This document shows positions 33,301-42,628 of a stretch of DNA of 64,000 nt, piece after piece. Numbering within the stretch: position 1 is the first letter of the stretch; each line of letters begins with the position of its first letter. The DNA is taken from NCBI RefSeq assembly GCF_000026945.1, contig NC_012864.1, positions 186,001-250,000 of the forward strand, in the 5' to 3' direction. This DNA comes from Candida dubliniensis CD36. Taxonomy: Eukaryota; Ascomycota; Pichiomycetes; Serinales; Debaryomycetaceae. Position numbers and translations under genes: made by a program. The notes under the pieces are model-generated. The model did not search any database, was not told the origin of the DNA, and saw only the letters and a list, made by a program, of their open reading frames with translations.

Positions 33301-33642
33301 ACGCCTAGTCCATTAGGAAGCAGTATACCAATAACTACTCCAATGATGAGACAACACCAACAAGACAACGATGAAGAGATGTTGAAACCAGTACCTCTGT
33401 ACACGCCACCATCAAATCAACAAATTGATAGTGCAGCCAGTGCAACTTCGAGTCCTTCATTGTTTGCTTTTGATGATTTGGATGTATTCAAGGAGTTTAA
33501 TGATTTTGATTTGGATTTTTTGCATAATGAACATTTATTGAATCATATTGAAAACAATAACACTATTAATGTGAAGAATAATGTTAATAGCAATACTGAC
33601 AGTAATGAGAGTAAAAATATCGAAAATCATTTTCAAGGATGA
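30370..33642 (+). CDS. ZCF20: Zn2Cys6 transcription factor with heme-responsive CP motifs (Hap1-like)
   Basis: 1090 residues from the first ATG (the GTG two codons upstream is ignored). The zinc cluster spans residues 38-67 (CX2CX6CX6CX2CX8C: CLAC, C48, C55, C58, C67), preceded by a basic stretch, with a coiled coil at about 105-140 (KQLKAQNEKTISNQKKEIENLKRQLQ). Five Cys-Pro motifs of the heme-regulatory type are at C289 (KCPV), C334 (QCPM), C860 (SCPV), C890 (KCPI) and C949 (KCPFDH, closest to the Hap1 HRM consensus). A large helical middle domain and an acidic C-terminus (FDDLDVFKEFNDFDLDFL) complete the Hap1 layout. In yeast Hap1 senses heme and oxygen. The symbol is from memory of the C. 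albicans Hap1-like gene beside GLR1. Confidence 0.85.
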   Translation: MGPIAVKMENSNSFSKQINSPNKVQKPKRQRNRVPVSCLACKKRKVKCDKGKPACGGCVRNGVGHLCQYINPPWIDKDVSGEGSSPLSSCHSLLSPVKIETTSEYKQLKAQNEKTISNQKKEIENLKRQLQVLQQLSPRNSQSPNGEGQDESALYLAKEITILSKLSPFAVFPRVPMEILSEYTVLNSRVLSFPVCLDIYSWVNTIKLDPQLTTLWFKITNLQKMYHMYKINKLKNDSTAKKLASVPLKKTPSKINEIDFTCSFLSSDSQTVEHQAVPLATSTSNSHKCPVIECDFNFMGDEAQSQTPSPKKNLTSSTFTPIAQNQDDSEKLQCPMIKSDIHNKSKSLQQKLQNLWESILNLTRGSTLNYRQLVFLLDFYFKSEIFESKTLLLFYKTDILNVIQKGLDGELILNLPKGLDEDIYYQLKISGIYVSMIAIIVEETLTYLRNVLKCEVVDEITQNFNIVFPQEYTYLGLGAKQTNILYIIEDFLTCDDENINLVSFVALYITVLNKIIYEYKKPGGLIVDPKTLFTKLFSKFIENILSSNTDMEIWKDPELIEFQSYQRKRAKHLKLHFSLLWTEVIRICNLVSFSFVPIIKQSSELDHLMQKMYAKIAIIDLLQCHLKYLTSVGESNLIIALHVHYLIASITSSFHYGILNIGIPKLTVSKLDSLIKQCSTWLQDSGLEGIIEIKRMEVVYMLSYLRLFMIYILLLQGEELNDEGLLEMFVFPGIVSRLSQFVEILKNGNHQSQYIYLALIELFTRSIQIAIGLLLRVKNQSGFLKLHQSLLEDQINKITKDVSSTLKFLQTVIVNNKEKLIKLSKLWKFYLTFVNNSNSKQVNYAALHKGVPEFSQPKSCPVIHDSDAKSTAMTSSSSSSVSIKSEGAKCPISHITTLMNENEESTRLQEVGSNVILPPIVSYGNSLVENGVSSNGSGSGVSNQKRRKCPFDHTAMMKRKSIYNNPIESNMREYRSYTPSPLGSSIPITTPMMRQHQQDNDEEMLKPVPLYTPPSNQQIDSAASATSSPSLFAFDDLDVFKEFNDFDLDFLHNEHLLNHIENNNTINVKNNVNSNTDSNESKNIENHFQG

Positions 33643-34058
33643 ACAACTTTTCTTTTATATATATAGAATTTAATGATATGTAATAATGAATATTCTTTTA
33701 TGATTAGAGAACTTACTTTTATTTGTTGTATGATTGGTTGTTCACTCTTCTTGTAAAGAAGTTGTCTTTTTTTGAAGAGTAATCAATGCTGGTAGATGGA
33801 TCTGATAAACAATTCAGGCTTATAACTTGATATTTTTGATTCCTAACCCCTTGTGAGAATTTGTAGATGGATACGTCGCCAATCTAAAGAAGGATTTTTT
33901 GTAGAATTTGAAAATTATGGGGGATCAGTTTTTGTAACCAATAAAGATCACAAGAAAAATGAAAAAAAAAAAAAAGTAGTAGCAAGCGGGCATAAAATTC
34001 GTGATTCTTCAGTTCAAAACTTCATTTTCCACCAAACTTGTTATTGTCTTCTTTAAGG
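33643..34058. other. Intergenic region before MCP2
   Basis: 416 bp with a TA-rich 3' end and a poly-A tract at 33962-33974. A 67-codon frame (33853-34056) lacks an early ATG and is not supported. Confidence 0.5.
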
Positions 34059-35852
34059 ATGTTTAGACTAGGTCCTAGTTCTGGTATGTTGAGACGACAA
34101 ATAAACCACATACCCAATAGAAGTTTTCTGATTTTCAAGAATGTTAAGTCGTCTCTAGGATCCCGAATTCCAATTATTTATTATAAATCAAACAAACTTT
34201 ACTCCATATCAACAGTAAGCACAATAAACTCGTCTTCCAAAAAGACCAAATCATCATCATCATCATCTAGATACGGTAAATTTTTTAAGTTTGGTTTGGC
34301 TATTGGATTAGGAACGACTATTTTGTATTACACAAATGATTCATTCAAACATACAGTTTTAACTATCGATAGAGTTAACACTGTGACTGTTGCCATGATC
34401 CGTTGTTTTGCATTATATAAGGAAACATTAGGTGCCAGTTATGATAATGATAGTGATCGTCATAAGGCATTGTCGAAAACACACAAAAAAGCTGCAGAAA
34501 TTACTTTGAAAGCATTGGAGAAAAATGGAGGGATATATATTAAATTAGGCCAACATATCACAGCATTAACTTACCTTTTACCCCCAGAATGGACAAATAC
34601 CATGCTCCCGTTACAAGATAAATGTCCTCAATCGTCTCTAGAAGAAATTGAAAAGTTGTTTGAAAATGATCTAGGCAAGAAAATGTCAGATATTTTCATT
34701 GATTTTAATCCAACCCCTGTTGGTGTTGCATCTTTAGCACAAGTTCATATTGCAACTTTGAAAAACGGAGAAAAAGTGGCGGTCAAAATTCAGCATCCAT
34801 CATTGAAAGAGTTTGTTCCCTTGGATGTGGCACTTACAAAAATGGTGTTTGACTTGATGTACAAAGTGTTTCCTGAATATCCATTAACCTGGCTTGGTGA
34901 TGAAATGCAGAATTCCATATATGTTGAGTTGGATTTTACAAAAGAAGCAGAAAATGCCCGAGAAACAGCAGAATATTTCAAAGATTATCAACGTGAAACT
35001 GCTTTGCGGATTCCAAAAATAGTGGAAGCCCAATCGAGAATTTTGATGATGGAATATGTTTCCGGTGAAAGGTTGGATAATTTAAAATATATGGAGCAAA
35101 ATAATATTGATCCATCCGAAGTTTCGTCGTGTTTGTCTCATATTTTTAATAATATGATTTTCACTCCTGATGTGTCCTTGCATTGTGATCCTCATGGTGG
35201 TAATTTAGCTATTCGAAGTGTCTCTAAATCAGAACACAACAAGAGTGGTCATAATTTTGAAATAATCTTGTATGACCATGGACTTTATAGAAAGATCCCT
35301 CTTCAAATGAAACGTGATTATAGTCATTTCTGGTTAGCTGTCTTGGACAATGATGTTCCTAATATGAAGAAATATGCTATGAAAATTGCTAATTTTGGTG
35401 AGGATGACCAAAAATTTAGAATTTTTATGAGTGCAATTACCGGAAGGGCACCAGACAAAGCCTTGAATTACGATATATCGAGTCGTAGATCCAATGAGGA
35501 AATTCAAAAAATTCAAGGGCAAATAAACAACGACAATGGGGTCTTGGAAGACTTGATGGACATTTTGAGCAACATGCCTAGAATGGTGTTATTGATATTA
35601 AAGACGAATGATTTAACGAGGAATTTAGATGAAAACCTAGAGAGTTCTTTGGGACCTGAGAGAACTTTTTTGATTATGGCAAATTATTGTGCCAAATGTG
35701 TGTATGACGAGCTGAAAGAAGAAATCAACCAGAAATATCGTGGTTGGAGTTGGTTGACACATTCTATTTCAAACTGGTGGCATTATCAAAAGAGATTGAG
35801 TACATTATATCTCTATGATTTTGTATTGATGATCAGAAAACTTACATTTTAG
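34059..35852 (+). CDS. MCP2: Mitochondrial ABC1/ADCK family atypical kinase (Mcp2 type)
   Basis: 597 residues from the first ATG. A basic, hydroxylated N-terminus (about 1-60) is a likely mitochondrial presequence, then a single hydrophobic segment (FKFGLAIGLGTTILYYTN, about 77-95). The UbiB/ABC1 kinase-like core has the family KxGQ motif (GGIYIKLGQHITALTYLLPPEW), ALA-type loop VGVASLAQVHIATLKNGEKVAVKIQHP, catalytic-type HCDPHGGN and metal-binding DHGLYR. It is closest to yeast Mcp2/Cqd2 and human ADCK1 rather than Coq8. These inner-membrane proteins affect lipid and coenzyme Q distribution; direct kinase activity is doubtful. Confidence 0.85.
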   Translation: MFRLGPSSGMLRRQINHIPNRSFLIFKNVKSSLGSRIPIIYYKSNKLYSISTVSTINSSSKKTKSSSSSSRYGKFFKFGLAIGLGTTILYYTNDSFKHTVLTIDRVNTVTVAMIRCFALYKETLGASYDNDSDRHKALSKTHKKAAEITLKALEKNGGIYIKLGQHITALTYLLPPEWTNTMLPLQDKCPQSSLEEIEKLFENDLGKKMSDIFIDFNPTPVGVASLAQVHIATLKNGEKVAVKIQHPSLKEFVPLDVALTKMVFDLMYKVFPEYPLTWLGDEMQNSIYVELDFTKEAENARETAEYFKDYQRETALRIPKIVEAQSRILMMEYVSGERLDNLKYMEQNNIDPSEVSSCLSHIFNNMIFTPDVSLHCDPHGGNLAIRSVSKSEHNKSGHNFEIILYDHGLYRKIPLQMKRDYSHFWLAVLDNDVPNMKKYAMKIANFGEDDQKFRIFMSAITGRAPDKALNYDISSRRSNEEIQKIQGQINNDNGVLEDLMDILSNMPRMVLLILKTNDLTRNLDENLESSLGPERTFLIMANYCAKCVYDELKEEINQKYRGWSWLTHSISNWWHYQKRLSTLYLYDFVLMIRKLTF

Positions 35853-35948
35853 ACAACCAAACAAAGAAAAGATTAGAATCTTCTATATTATTTAATTAAT
35901 GCTTGTACAAAAAACTTATTTATATATATACTTATACCTATTCTTAAC

Positions 35949-36377
35949 TCAGCTCATTTCGTTTTTCTTTATTTTGTCTAAAAGATTGTTTATTCTTGGA
36001 CCCATTAGCGGTTGTCCTTTAGTAGTTGATTTCTTTAGTTGCTCACGCTTTAAAGCTCGTTCCTTCGAATTTGATTCAATCTTTTCCAATTTTTCTTGTA
36101 CTCTTGCTAATTGGAATTTACGTTTTTCATCTTTACGTTGTTTCACAATGGCTGCACGTTCTTCAAAATTTATTCCTTTTTTCTTTATTGGCTTTATGTC
36201 TTTGTCGTCTTCCACTTTCTTCTCCTCTTGTAACCCTTCTTTTTCTAATAATTTGAAATAGTTCTTTCTTAATCTAGCTCGGTGTGTTAATGCTCGTTTT
36301 ATATCTTGTGATTTGGCTTCTCGACGATCTATAAATTTCTTTTTCGATTTAAATGAGTTGTTAGTGTTTGGAGGCAT
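35949..36377 (-). CDS. FYV7: rRNA-processing protein Fyv7
   Basis: 142 residues, highly basic and helical (yeast 151). Matching family blocks are KKKFIDRREAKSQDIKRALTHRARLRKNYFKLLEKEG near the start and GQPLMGPRINNLLDKIKKNE near the end, linked by a Lys/Glu-rich coiled coil. Fyv7 is a nucleolar SSU-processome-associated factor for 18S rRNA processing at A0-A2. The ATG at 36377 fits the family start. An RRPE-like motif lies about 90 bp upstream. Confidence 0.88.
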   Translation of the reverse strand: MPPNTNNSFKSKKKFIDRREAKSQDIKRALTHRARLRKNYFKLLEKEGLQEEKKVEDDKDIKPIKKKGINFEERAAIVKQRKDEKRKFQLARVQEKLEKIESNSKERALKREQLKKSTTKGQPLMGPRINNLLDKIKKNEMS

Positions 36378-37044
36378 TGTGGTAAGGGTTTATTATATAG
36401 ATGTATTTGATAAAGTTGATAAGTAGAATTAAAAACAGAGTTAAAATAAAATAAGAATCACTAAAAAAAAATTTAAGATGAGTATGAAATCAAACTTTTG
36501 CGACATCTTTGCGACATGAGTAACATGAACGACATTTTGATTCAATATCGGAGATAGACACATTAGGCAGGGTTTATTACAGACATATCAACAATGAATT
36601 GTTCTGGACTTTGCATTTAAAATAATCTATTTCTATACAATTAGTTTTGATATGAAACTGAGTACTTCTGTTTCTTTTGTATTCATTTCAAAAATTTTGT
36701 AAGAATTTGGTCACAATCTGCTCTTAAAAATTACTTTGCGTAAGTTAAATACAAAACAAAGAAGATAGTACAGCCCAGCTCATCCTCAATTCCAAAGACC
36801 AAAGCCTGTTCATTTTTAATTACATTCCATTTTCAATGTTGTTAATGTATTGGTTGGACCAGTTACACCTCAGCATAAATCAGTGACACAAAACTTAAGA
36901 GACACATAATCGTAGTGGTGTTTTGTATCTTGAAATTTTTTTTTCGTTTCTCTCTCTCTCCATAATTTATTTTTCCAAATCGTGTCAACAATACCCTTGA
37001 TACAATAAGTGATATTTAGACCAAATAGAAAGAAAAGAAAAAGG
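36378..37044. other. Divergent promoter, FYV7 / AVT2
   Basis: 667 bp. It contains an AAAAATTT element (36467-36474), a 10-bp direct repeat TTTGCGACAT at 36497-36506 and 36508-36517, and a CT-rich tract before AVT2. No gene seen. Confidence 0.5.
36467..36474 (-). promoter_or_regulatory. RRPE-like element before FYV7
   Basis: AAAAATTT about 90 bp upstream of the FYV7 ATG, consistent with a ribosome-biogenesis promoter, but of low information content. Confidence 0.3.
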
Positions 37045-38556
37045 ATGTCTGTACCGAAAACTAAAACCGCTTCAAATGGTTATACATCTGTACCTCAAGG
37101 TGAAAGTCAAACAGATAATCTAGCCAACACCGAGTCCTTGACAAACAACAATCAAGAAAGGTCAATCGATGAATATGAATTACAAACTTTAAACTCTTTA
37201 GATTATGAGGTGGAAAATGGTTTTGAAGAACAACTACGAGAAGAAGAACAGACCGGGTCTTCAACAATGAAAATGGCATTTATGAATATGGCAAATTCAA
37301 TATTGGGAGCAGGGATCATTGGACAGCCTTATGCTTTTAGAAATAGTGGGTTAATTGGAGGGATATTGATAATGATCCTATTGACCGTGCTAATTGATTG
37401 GACATTAAGATTAATTATCAAAAACTCAATATTATCACAAACAAAATCGTATCAAGATACAGTAAATTATTGTTTTGGTGTTTGGGGTAAAATTGTTTTA
37501 TTAGCTTCAATTTGTTCTTTTGCATATGGTGGATGTATGGCATTCTGTGTCATAATTGGTGACACTATCCCCCATGTTTTGAAAGCATTTATACCTGAGT
37601 CAATAACAAGATCCGATGGTCCATTGGGCTGGTTGTTTGCTAGAAATACTATTATTGTTTTGTTCACTACTTGCATATCTTATCCATTATCATTAAACAG
37701 AGATATTTCAAAATTAGCAAAGGCATCTGGATTTGCCTTAGTTGGAATGTTTATCATCGTTGTGTTAACTATTTTTCGAGCACCCTTTGTTCCACCTAAT
37801 ATAAAGGGTGAATTGACTGTAAAAGAGTGGACAGTCAATGCCAATATATTTCAAGGCATTTCAGTAATTTCATTTGCATTAGTTTGTCATCATAACACAA
37901 TGTTTATATATCAGTCAATGAAAAACCCAAGCTTAGCCAAATTTTCCAAATTAACCCACATATCGTGTCTCGTTTCCATGATTTTTTGTATGATCATGGC
38001 CATAAATGGACTAATCAATTTCGGAGACATTACAAAGGGAAATATACTAAACAATTTTAAAAGCAATGACAATTGGATTAACATTGCCCGATTCTGTTTT
38101 GGATTGAACATGTTGACAACTTTCCCGTTGGAAATATTTGTTGTTCGTGATGTTTTGAAAGAAATTATATTGGCCAAGAAGGCCAGTATTGATGGTAGCA
38201 CAGCGGACTTGGAGTTGAGTTCTAAACAGCATTTCTTCATTACCAGTTTTCTAGTGTTCAGTTCCATGTCAGTATCATTATTCACTTGTAATTTGGGGAT
38301 GATTTTAGAATTGGTTGGTGCCACTTCGGCGTCGCTTATGTCGTACATAATACCTCCTTTGTGCTATCTTAAGTTGTCATGGAATCAAGTGGAATATAAA
38401 CTGGCAATGCCAAAAGAGAAGAAAAAGTTTATTATATTTAAAGCAATCCCAAGCATCGCATGTGTATTATTTGGTTTTGCAGTTATGTTTATTTCCTCAT
38501 TTATGACAATCAAAAATACAAGCTCTGATGGTGGTGACCATTGTGTGATAGATTAA
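37045..38556 (+). CDS. AVT2: Vacuolar-type amino acid transporter, Avt2-like
   Basis: 503 residues of the amino acid/auxin permease family. A polar N-terminus of about 75 residues precedes roughly 11 membrane segments. The first has the family start MANSILGAGIIGQPYAFRNSG; later markers are DWTLRLIIKNS, CMAFCVIIGDTIPHVL, ISYPLSLNRDISKLAKAS, ISFALVCHHNTMFIY and ARFCFGLNMLTTFPLEIFVVRD. These match yeast Avt2 more closely than the other Avt proteins I can recall. Transport substrate and direction are not settled for this branch. The ATG at 37045 is used; a GTG 12 codons earlier is not. Confidence 0.85.
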   Translation: MSVPKTKTASNGYTSVPQGESQTDNLANTESLTNNNQERSIDEYELQTLNSLDYEVENGFEEQLREEEQTGSSTMKMAFMNMANSILGAGIIGQPYAFRNSGLIGGILIMILLTVLIDWTLRLIIKNSILSQTKSYQDTVNYCFGVWGKIVLLASICSFAYGGCMAFCVIIGDTIPHVLKAFIPESITRSDGPLGWLFARNTIIVLFTTCISYPLSLNRDISKLAKASGFALVGMFIIVVLTIFRAPFVPPNIKGELTVKEWTVNANIFQGISVISFALVCHHNTMFIYQSMKNPSLAKFSKLTHISCLVSMIFCMIMAINGLINFGDITKGNILNNFKSNDNWINIARFCFGLNMLTTFPLEIFVVRDVLKEIILAKKASIDGSTADLELSSKQHFFITSFLVFSSMSVSLFTCNLGMILELVGATSASLMSYIIPPLCYLKLSWNQVEYKLAMPKEKKKFIIFKAIPSIACVLFGFAVMFISSFMTIKNTSSDGGDHCVID

Positions 38557-38632
38557 GACTTTTAGATTTAAACACTACAATTAATACATATTTTAGGCAT
38601 AGACTAAAGAAAGAAAGAAAAAAAAAAAAAAA

Positions 38633-41600
38633 CTACTCTTCTTCATCATCACTAATGACTAATCGTTTTTTCTTAGATTGAACATGCGGTATTTCTTCTC
38701 CATCTTCAACAAATGATCTTTTCGCAGTTTCAGTATCTGATTCCATTTCAGAAGTATTTGATGTATCTTCAGATAAATCTTGTTGAGTATCAGTTTCAGC
38801 TGGTTCAAAAATGGCACGATTCGTCTCTTCATTTATTGGGACCGAGTTTATCTCCTCTGCATTATCGTCATCATCACTTTCTTCAACAAACAAACCGACT
38901 TCTTTCACAGCTTTAGCAACAGTAGAGGCAACCTTATTAGTCCCTCCAGTTTCCAAATTTTTCCAAACTTCTTGAATTTCCTTCAATTGTTCTGAAGTAG
39001 CAATACCACCCATATCATTTAATAAACTTCTCATTCTTTCCTCTCTTTCGAAAAAGGCTTTATCTTTTTCGTCATCCGATTCATCATCCGAATCATGGAC
39101 AAACTCGGCTGATTTGATGACATGTTGTGAATCGTCTTCCAAAAGATCTTTAGGTATTCTTCTACGTTTGAGACCACGCACATTCTTTGGCGTAGACAAT
39201 TTCTTTTCTTTAGATTTCTTTCTTGCTTTACCTTTAATACCGTGGTGTTCTTTAGAATTAACTCTAGAGCCATTACTCAGTAATTGTCTTTCTAGTTCCT
39301 CCAAATGATCCAATTCAGAAACATGGTTTCGATTAGAGTTTGGATTAGCTTCGGTTTCAAATGCGATCGAGTCATCATCAAAATCATACTCTTGATCATT
39401 TTCGTTATACTGGTCGTCATCATAACCTGCTTCTCTTGTACGCACAAAATATGAGGGCACCTTATCATCTTCAAATATCACAGGCTGAGAGGAGTCCCAT
39501 TTCTTAATCAATTCGGTAACTTTTGTCAAATGTTCCATATCAACAGTAGTTGCCAACTCCGGCACTTCTTCCACAGTATAAGGCAAGTCAAATCCAATTA
39601 TACGCAATAAGAAACGCAAATACCCATTGTTAATGAACAAACGACGATACTGATCAGACGCATTCAATTCAGCAATGGAATCGGCATTTAAAATCCTGTC
39701 ATTTATTATTCTTTCCATTTCCTGTATCAACCATTTGAGTAATGATTGTTTCTCTTGAACATGCAATTGACTCACCAAAATTTTAATTTGATCATCTAAT
39801 CCAAAATCACGTACAAATTCCAAGTCTTTAGCTAATCTTGGAGAACGTGACGTTGAAGTCGTTTCTTGCTTCTCATACACTTCTCCTGTAGCTAAATAAA
39901 CCTTGCACTCATTATCTTCAAATCGAGGAAACAATACTTCAATGGGCATAGGGAAACGTTCAAATGCAGTCTTGAATTTCTTCATATAATAATATATAAA
40001 CTCTTCCACTTGTAAACGTAGACTACTTCCTCGTTGTAAATGATTTCTCAACTTTTGTAATAATTGCATAAAATCCAATCTATACAACCCAGTGAAATCT
40101 TTTCTTACCACAAACAACCGATGAAAATATGAAAGACATGTTTTAATTTCCTGGCTTGATAAATCCTCATACCTTGATAAATAGTTGATATAAGTAGATA
40201 CAATTGTTTGATGAAAAAATCTTGCTTCGGTTTTCTTGAAATCCAATTTACGTTCTTGAGTTATTTCCTTGGCACTGGACTGATCCAATTCCTCATCAGA
40301 TGCATAAATCACATCCCTCAACCTATCTTCAGTAGATTTATCCAAATTGTTCACCCGCTTACGGTTTCTCTTACTTTGTTTACGTTTTGATTGAATGTAC
40401 AAATGAACATCTTCATTAGCAAAAGTTTCAAAAGCCTTTAATAAAATATGGACAACAGAAACAGAAACTCTGAGATAGTTTGGAGAATGTTTTGCTGCAG
40501 TTTGTGGTATTTGAACAATAATACTCAAAAAATCATTAAATGAGAAAAGCTTTCGGATAATACCTTCTGCCAATTCTCGATCAATTTCATGTTGTGAGAT
40601 CTCACCATTATCCTCGCCTGTCTGGTGGGTAATCTCTTTACCGAACACAGAATTGGAAATTTGTAACAACTCCTTGAAACATATCATTGCCACATGCAAA
40701 GAGTTCCATTTCTTAAGAGAGAATGAATCTCGGAAATATCCAATAATCAAAATAAAATTGACTTCACTCAATGCAGCACCAACAGAACCATAATTTAATT
40801 CTCTATCCTGAGGATTCAACCCAATTCTTTCTCTTTGGTAGCTTAAAAACCATGCAATAGTGAAAAAATAACTAGCGAGGGTAAGCTCATCTACCATGTT
40901 CAAATCAGTTTGACTAGTTAATCTTGATCCCATACATTCAATCAAATTATTGAAACATCCTCCTGACAAAAATTGTTCAACGAAATTATACAAAATATCT
41001 TGTCCAGTTAAATTAAGGTAAACAGGAGTGGTAGTGTTGACGTATTCATCGGAATCATATTTAAAATAGGTTCTATCTTTCCATTTCTTGGACTTATCCA
41101 ACTTGGCTAAAGAACTATCAGTGTTAATTAAAGCTTCCTGTCCTGACACAACAAAAGAATTCGAGTCTGCAGATCGAATAGAAAGCAAGGATCCAAATCG
41201 ACCATGTCTGGAAGCTATATTTTGTGTTTGAATTTTCTTTTTTTTAGACTCAGTAGCCAACAAGTCTTGCAATTGCATTCCAACTGTAGTTGTTACTGAT
41301 TGCAATGGCTGTGACGCATTAATAGCATCAGGGACCCTGTTTTGAGTAGAAGAAGGTGCACCAACTGGTGCTGAATCCAAATTCTTCTTAACCAATACAT
41401 CTGATGCCGACAACCCCTTTATTATTAGATAAATACTTTCCAAACATATTTCGCCAAACATATCTCGATCAAATTCAGACCCGATTGATCCTGAAATGGT
41501 TAAAAGTAGCATCAACACTTTATTTTTCTTGAATACAGACAATACATTATTGATCGATATATCATCCTGTGTGACACCAAGTGGTAAATCAGATGCAGTT

Positions 41601-42424
41601 ACATTAGCACCTTTCCGAGACTTGTTAGATATCGACATGTTTGCCGGCTCAATAGCTAATAAATTTCTTATGAGAAACAAAACTAGTTTCAAGATTTGGT
41701 TGTCCCTAGGTTCACGGTCTATTCTTGACTTTGCTATAGTAGGCAAAACTAATCTAATAGCAGCTTTCAATAATTGTCCATTATTAAACATTAATATTTG
41801 CTTCTTATAAGATACATGCACTTTTTTAATTTCAGAATAAAGTAGTTTTTGGCTCTCAGATAAATCTTTACCAAACTCCACTGGCCATGTTAATAGTACT
41901 AACAATTCAAGACACGCCAACATTGTTTTCTCAGTAGTAGTTTTGTTTTTGATGGTCTCTTTCTTTTGCATTTTATCATCCCATTGACACAAAATTACAA
42001 TCAAATCATTCGACACTAGTCCACTTTCAGCACATGCTAAAGCAACTTCATAATTGTTTTTCTTTTCATCAACAGCCCTTATCCAACGCTTAATGTCTTT
42101 GAGACATGCAAGTGCATCATGTCCCAATTTATAAGGAGGCGGTTGAATATCTGAAGTATGATCAGGACCACCAAGGGCTGATACTAAAACAGAAATATGT
42201 GCCTTTAATAATTTTTGAGCCTGAGTCTCATTTGGTTTTAAAGTTGTAGTCAAAGTTCTTATTCTATCTTCTTCAGGCTCTTCTATTTCCTCAACTTCCA
42301 GTTGACCTGTTGCTGGTTTTGAATTTTCTTGTTCGAGTTCATTATCACTGTATTCAATAAAATCATCAAATTCATCTGCTTCATAATAGTTATCTATATC
42401 TGATCCTGATTCGAAATCACTCAT
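38633..42424 (-). CDS. TOF1: Tof1/Timeless replication-fork protection protein
   Basis: 1263 residues (yeast 1238). An acidic start (MSDFESGSDIDNYYEADEFDDF) is followed by the Timeless N-terminal domain: LKAHISVLVSALGGPDHTSDIQPPPYKLGHDALACLKDIKRW and helical repeats. Basic patches (KRKQSKRNRKR) and a long acidic C-terminus with a bipartite nuclear-signal-like KSKKKRL follow. With Csm3 and Mrc1, Tof1 travels with the replisome, pauses forks at barriers and relays the S-phase checkpoint. The first ATG is 42424; 16 codons upstream start at TTG. It converges with AVT2 across 76 bp. Confidence 0.93.
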   Translation of the reverse strand: MSDFESGSDIDNYYEADEFDDFIEYSDNELEQENSKPATGQLEVEEIEEPEEDRIRTLTTTLKPNETQAQKLLKAHISVLVSALGGPDHTSDIQPPPYKLGHDALACLKDIKRWIRAVDEKKNNYEVALACAESGLVSNDLIVILCQWDDKMQKKETIKNKTTTEKTMLACLELLVLLTWPVEFGKDLSESQKLLYSEIKKVHVSYKKQILMFNNGQLLKAAIRLVLPTIAKSRIDREPRDNQILKLVLFLIRNLLAIEPANMSISNKSRKGANVTASDLPLGVTQDDISINNVLSVFKKNKVLMLLLTISGSIGSEFDRDMFGEICLESIYLIIKGLSASDVLVKKNLDSAPVGAPSSTQNRVPDAINASQPLQSVTTTVGMQLQDLLATESKKKKIQTQNIASRHGRFGSLLSIRSADSNSFVVSGQEALINTDSSLAKLDKSKKWKDRTYFKYDSDEYVNTTTPVYLNLTGQDILYNFVEQFLSGGCFNNLIECMGSRLTSQTDLNMVDELTLASYFFTIAWFLSYQRERIGLNPQDRELNYGSVGAALSEVNFILIIGYFRDSFSLKKWNSLHVAMICFKELLQISNSVFGKEITHQTGEDNGEISQHEIDRELAEGIIRKLFSFNDFLSIIVQIPQTAAKHSPNYLRVSVSVVHILLKAFETFANEDVHLYIQSKRKQSKRNRKRVNNLDKSTEDRLRDVIYASDEELDQSSAKEITQERKLDFKKTEARFFHQTIVSTYINYLSRYEDLSSQEIKTCLSYFHRLFVVRKDFTGLYRLDFMQLLQKLRNHLQRGSSLRLQVEEFIYYYMKKFKTAFERFPMPIEVLFPRFEDNECKVYLATGEVYEKQETTSTSRSPRLAKDLEFVRDFGLDDQIKILVSQLHVQEKQSLLKWLIQEMERIINDRILNADSIAELNASDQYRRLFINNGYLRFLLRIIGFDLPYTVEEVPELATTVDMEHLTKVTELIKKWDSSQPVIFEDDKVPSYFVRTREAGYDDDQYNENDQEYDFDDDSIAFETEANPNSNRNHVSELDHLEELERQLLSNGSRVNSKEHHGIKGKARKKSKEKKLSTPKNVRGLKRRRIPKDLLEDDSQHVIKSAEFVHDSDDESDDEKDKAFFEREERMRSLLNDMGGIATSEQLKEIQEVWKNLETGGTNKVASTVAKAVKEVGLFVEESDDDDNAEEINSVPINEETNRAIFEPAETDTQQDLSEDTSNTSEMESDTETAKRSFVEDGEEIPHVQSKKKRLVISDDEEE

Positions 42425-42628
42425 TTTGGTACAATGTTGCGATAAGAAGATAGTAACTAGAATTGATTCCAAGGTTTTTTTTTTTAAGAATCTTTCAGCT
42501 CATAGAAATAAACAACGCGTTTTGTTAAAGACGAAAAAAAAAAATTCAGACGTGTAATGTTTGGCAACACAAGTGAAATGAACTACTGAATAGTATTCTG
42601 CTAGACATACTATTGGGGGTGGAGAGTA

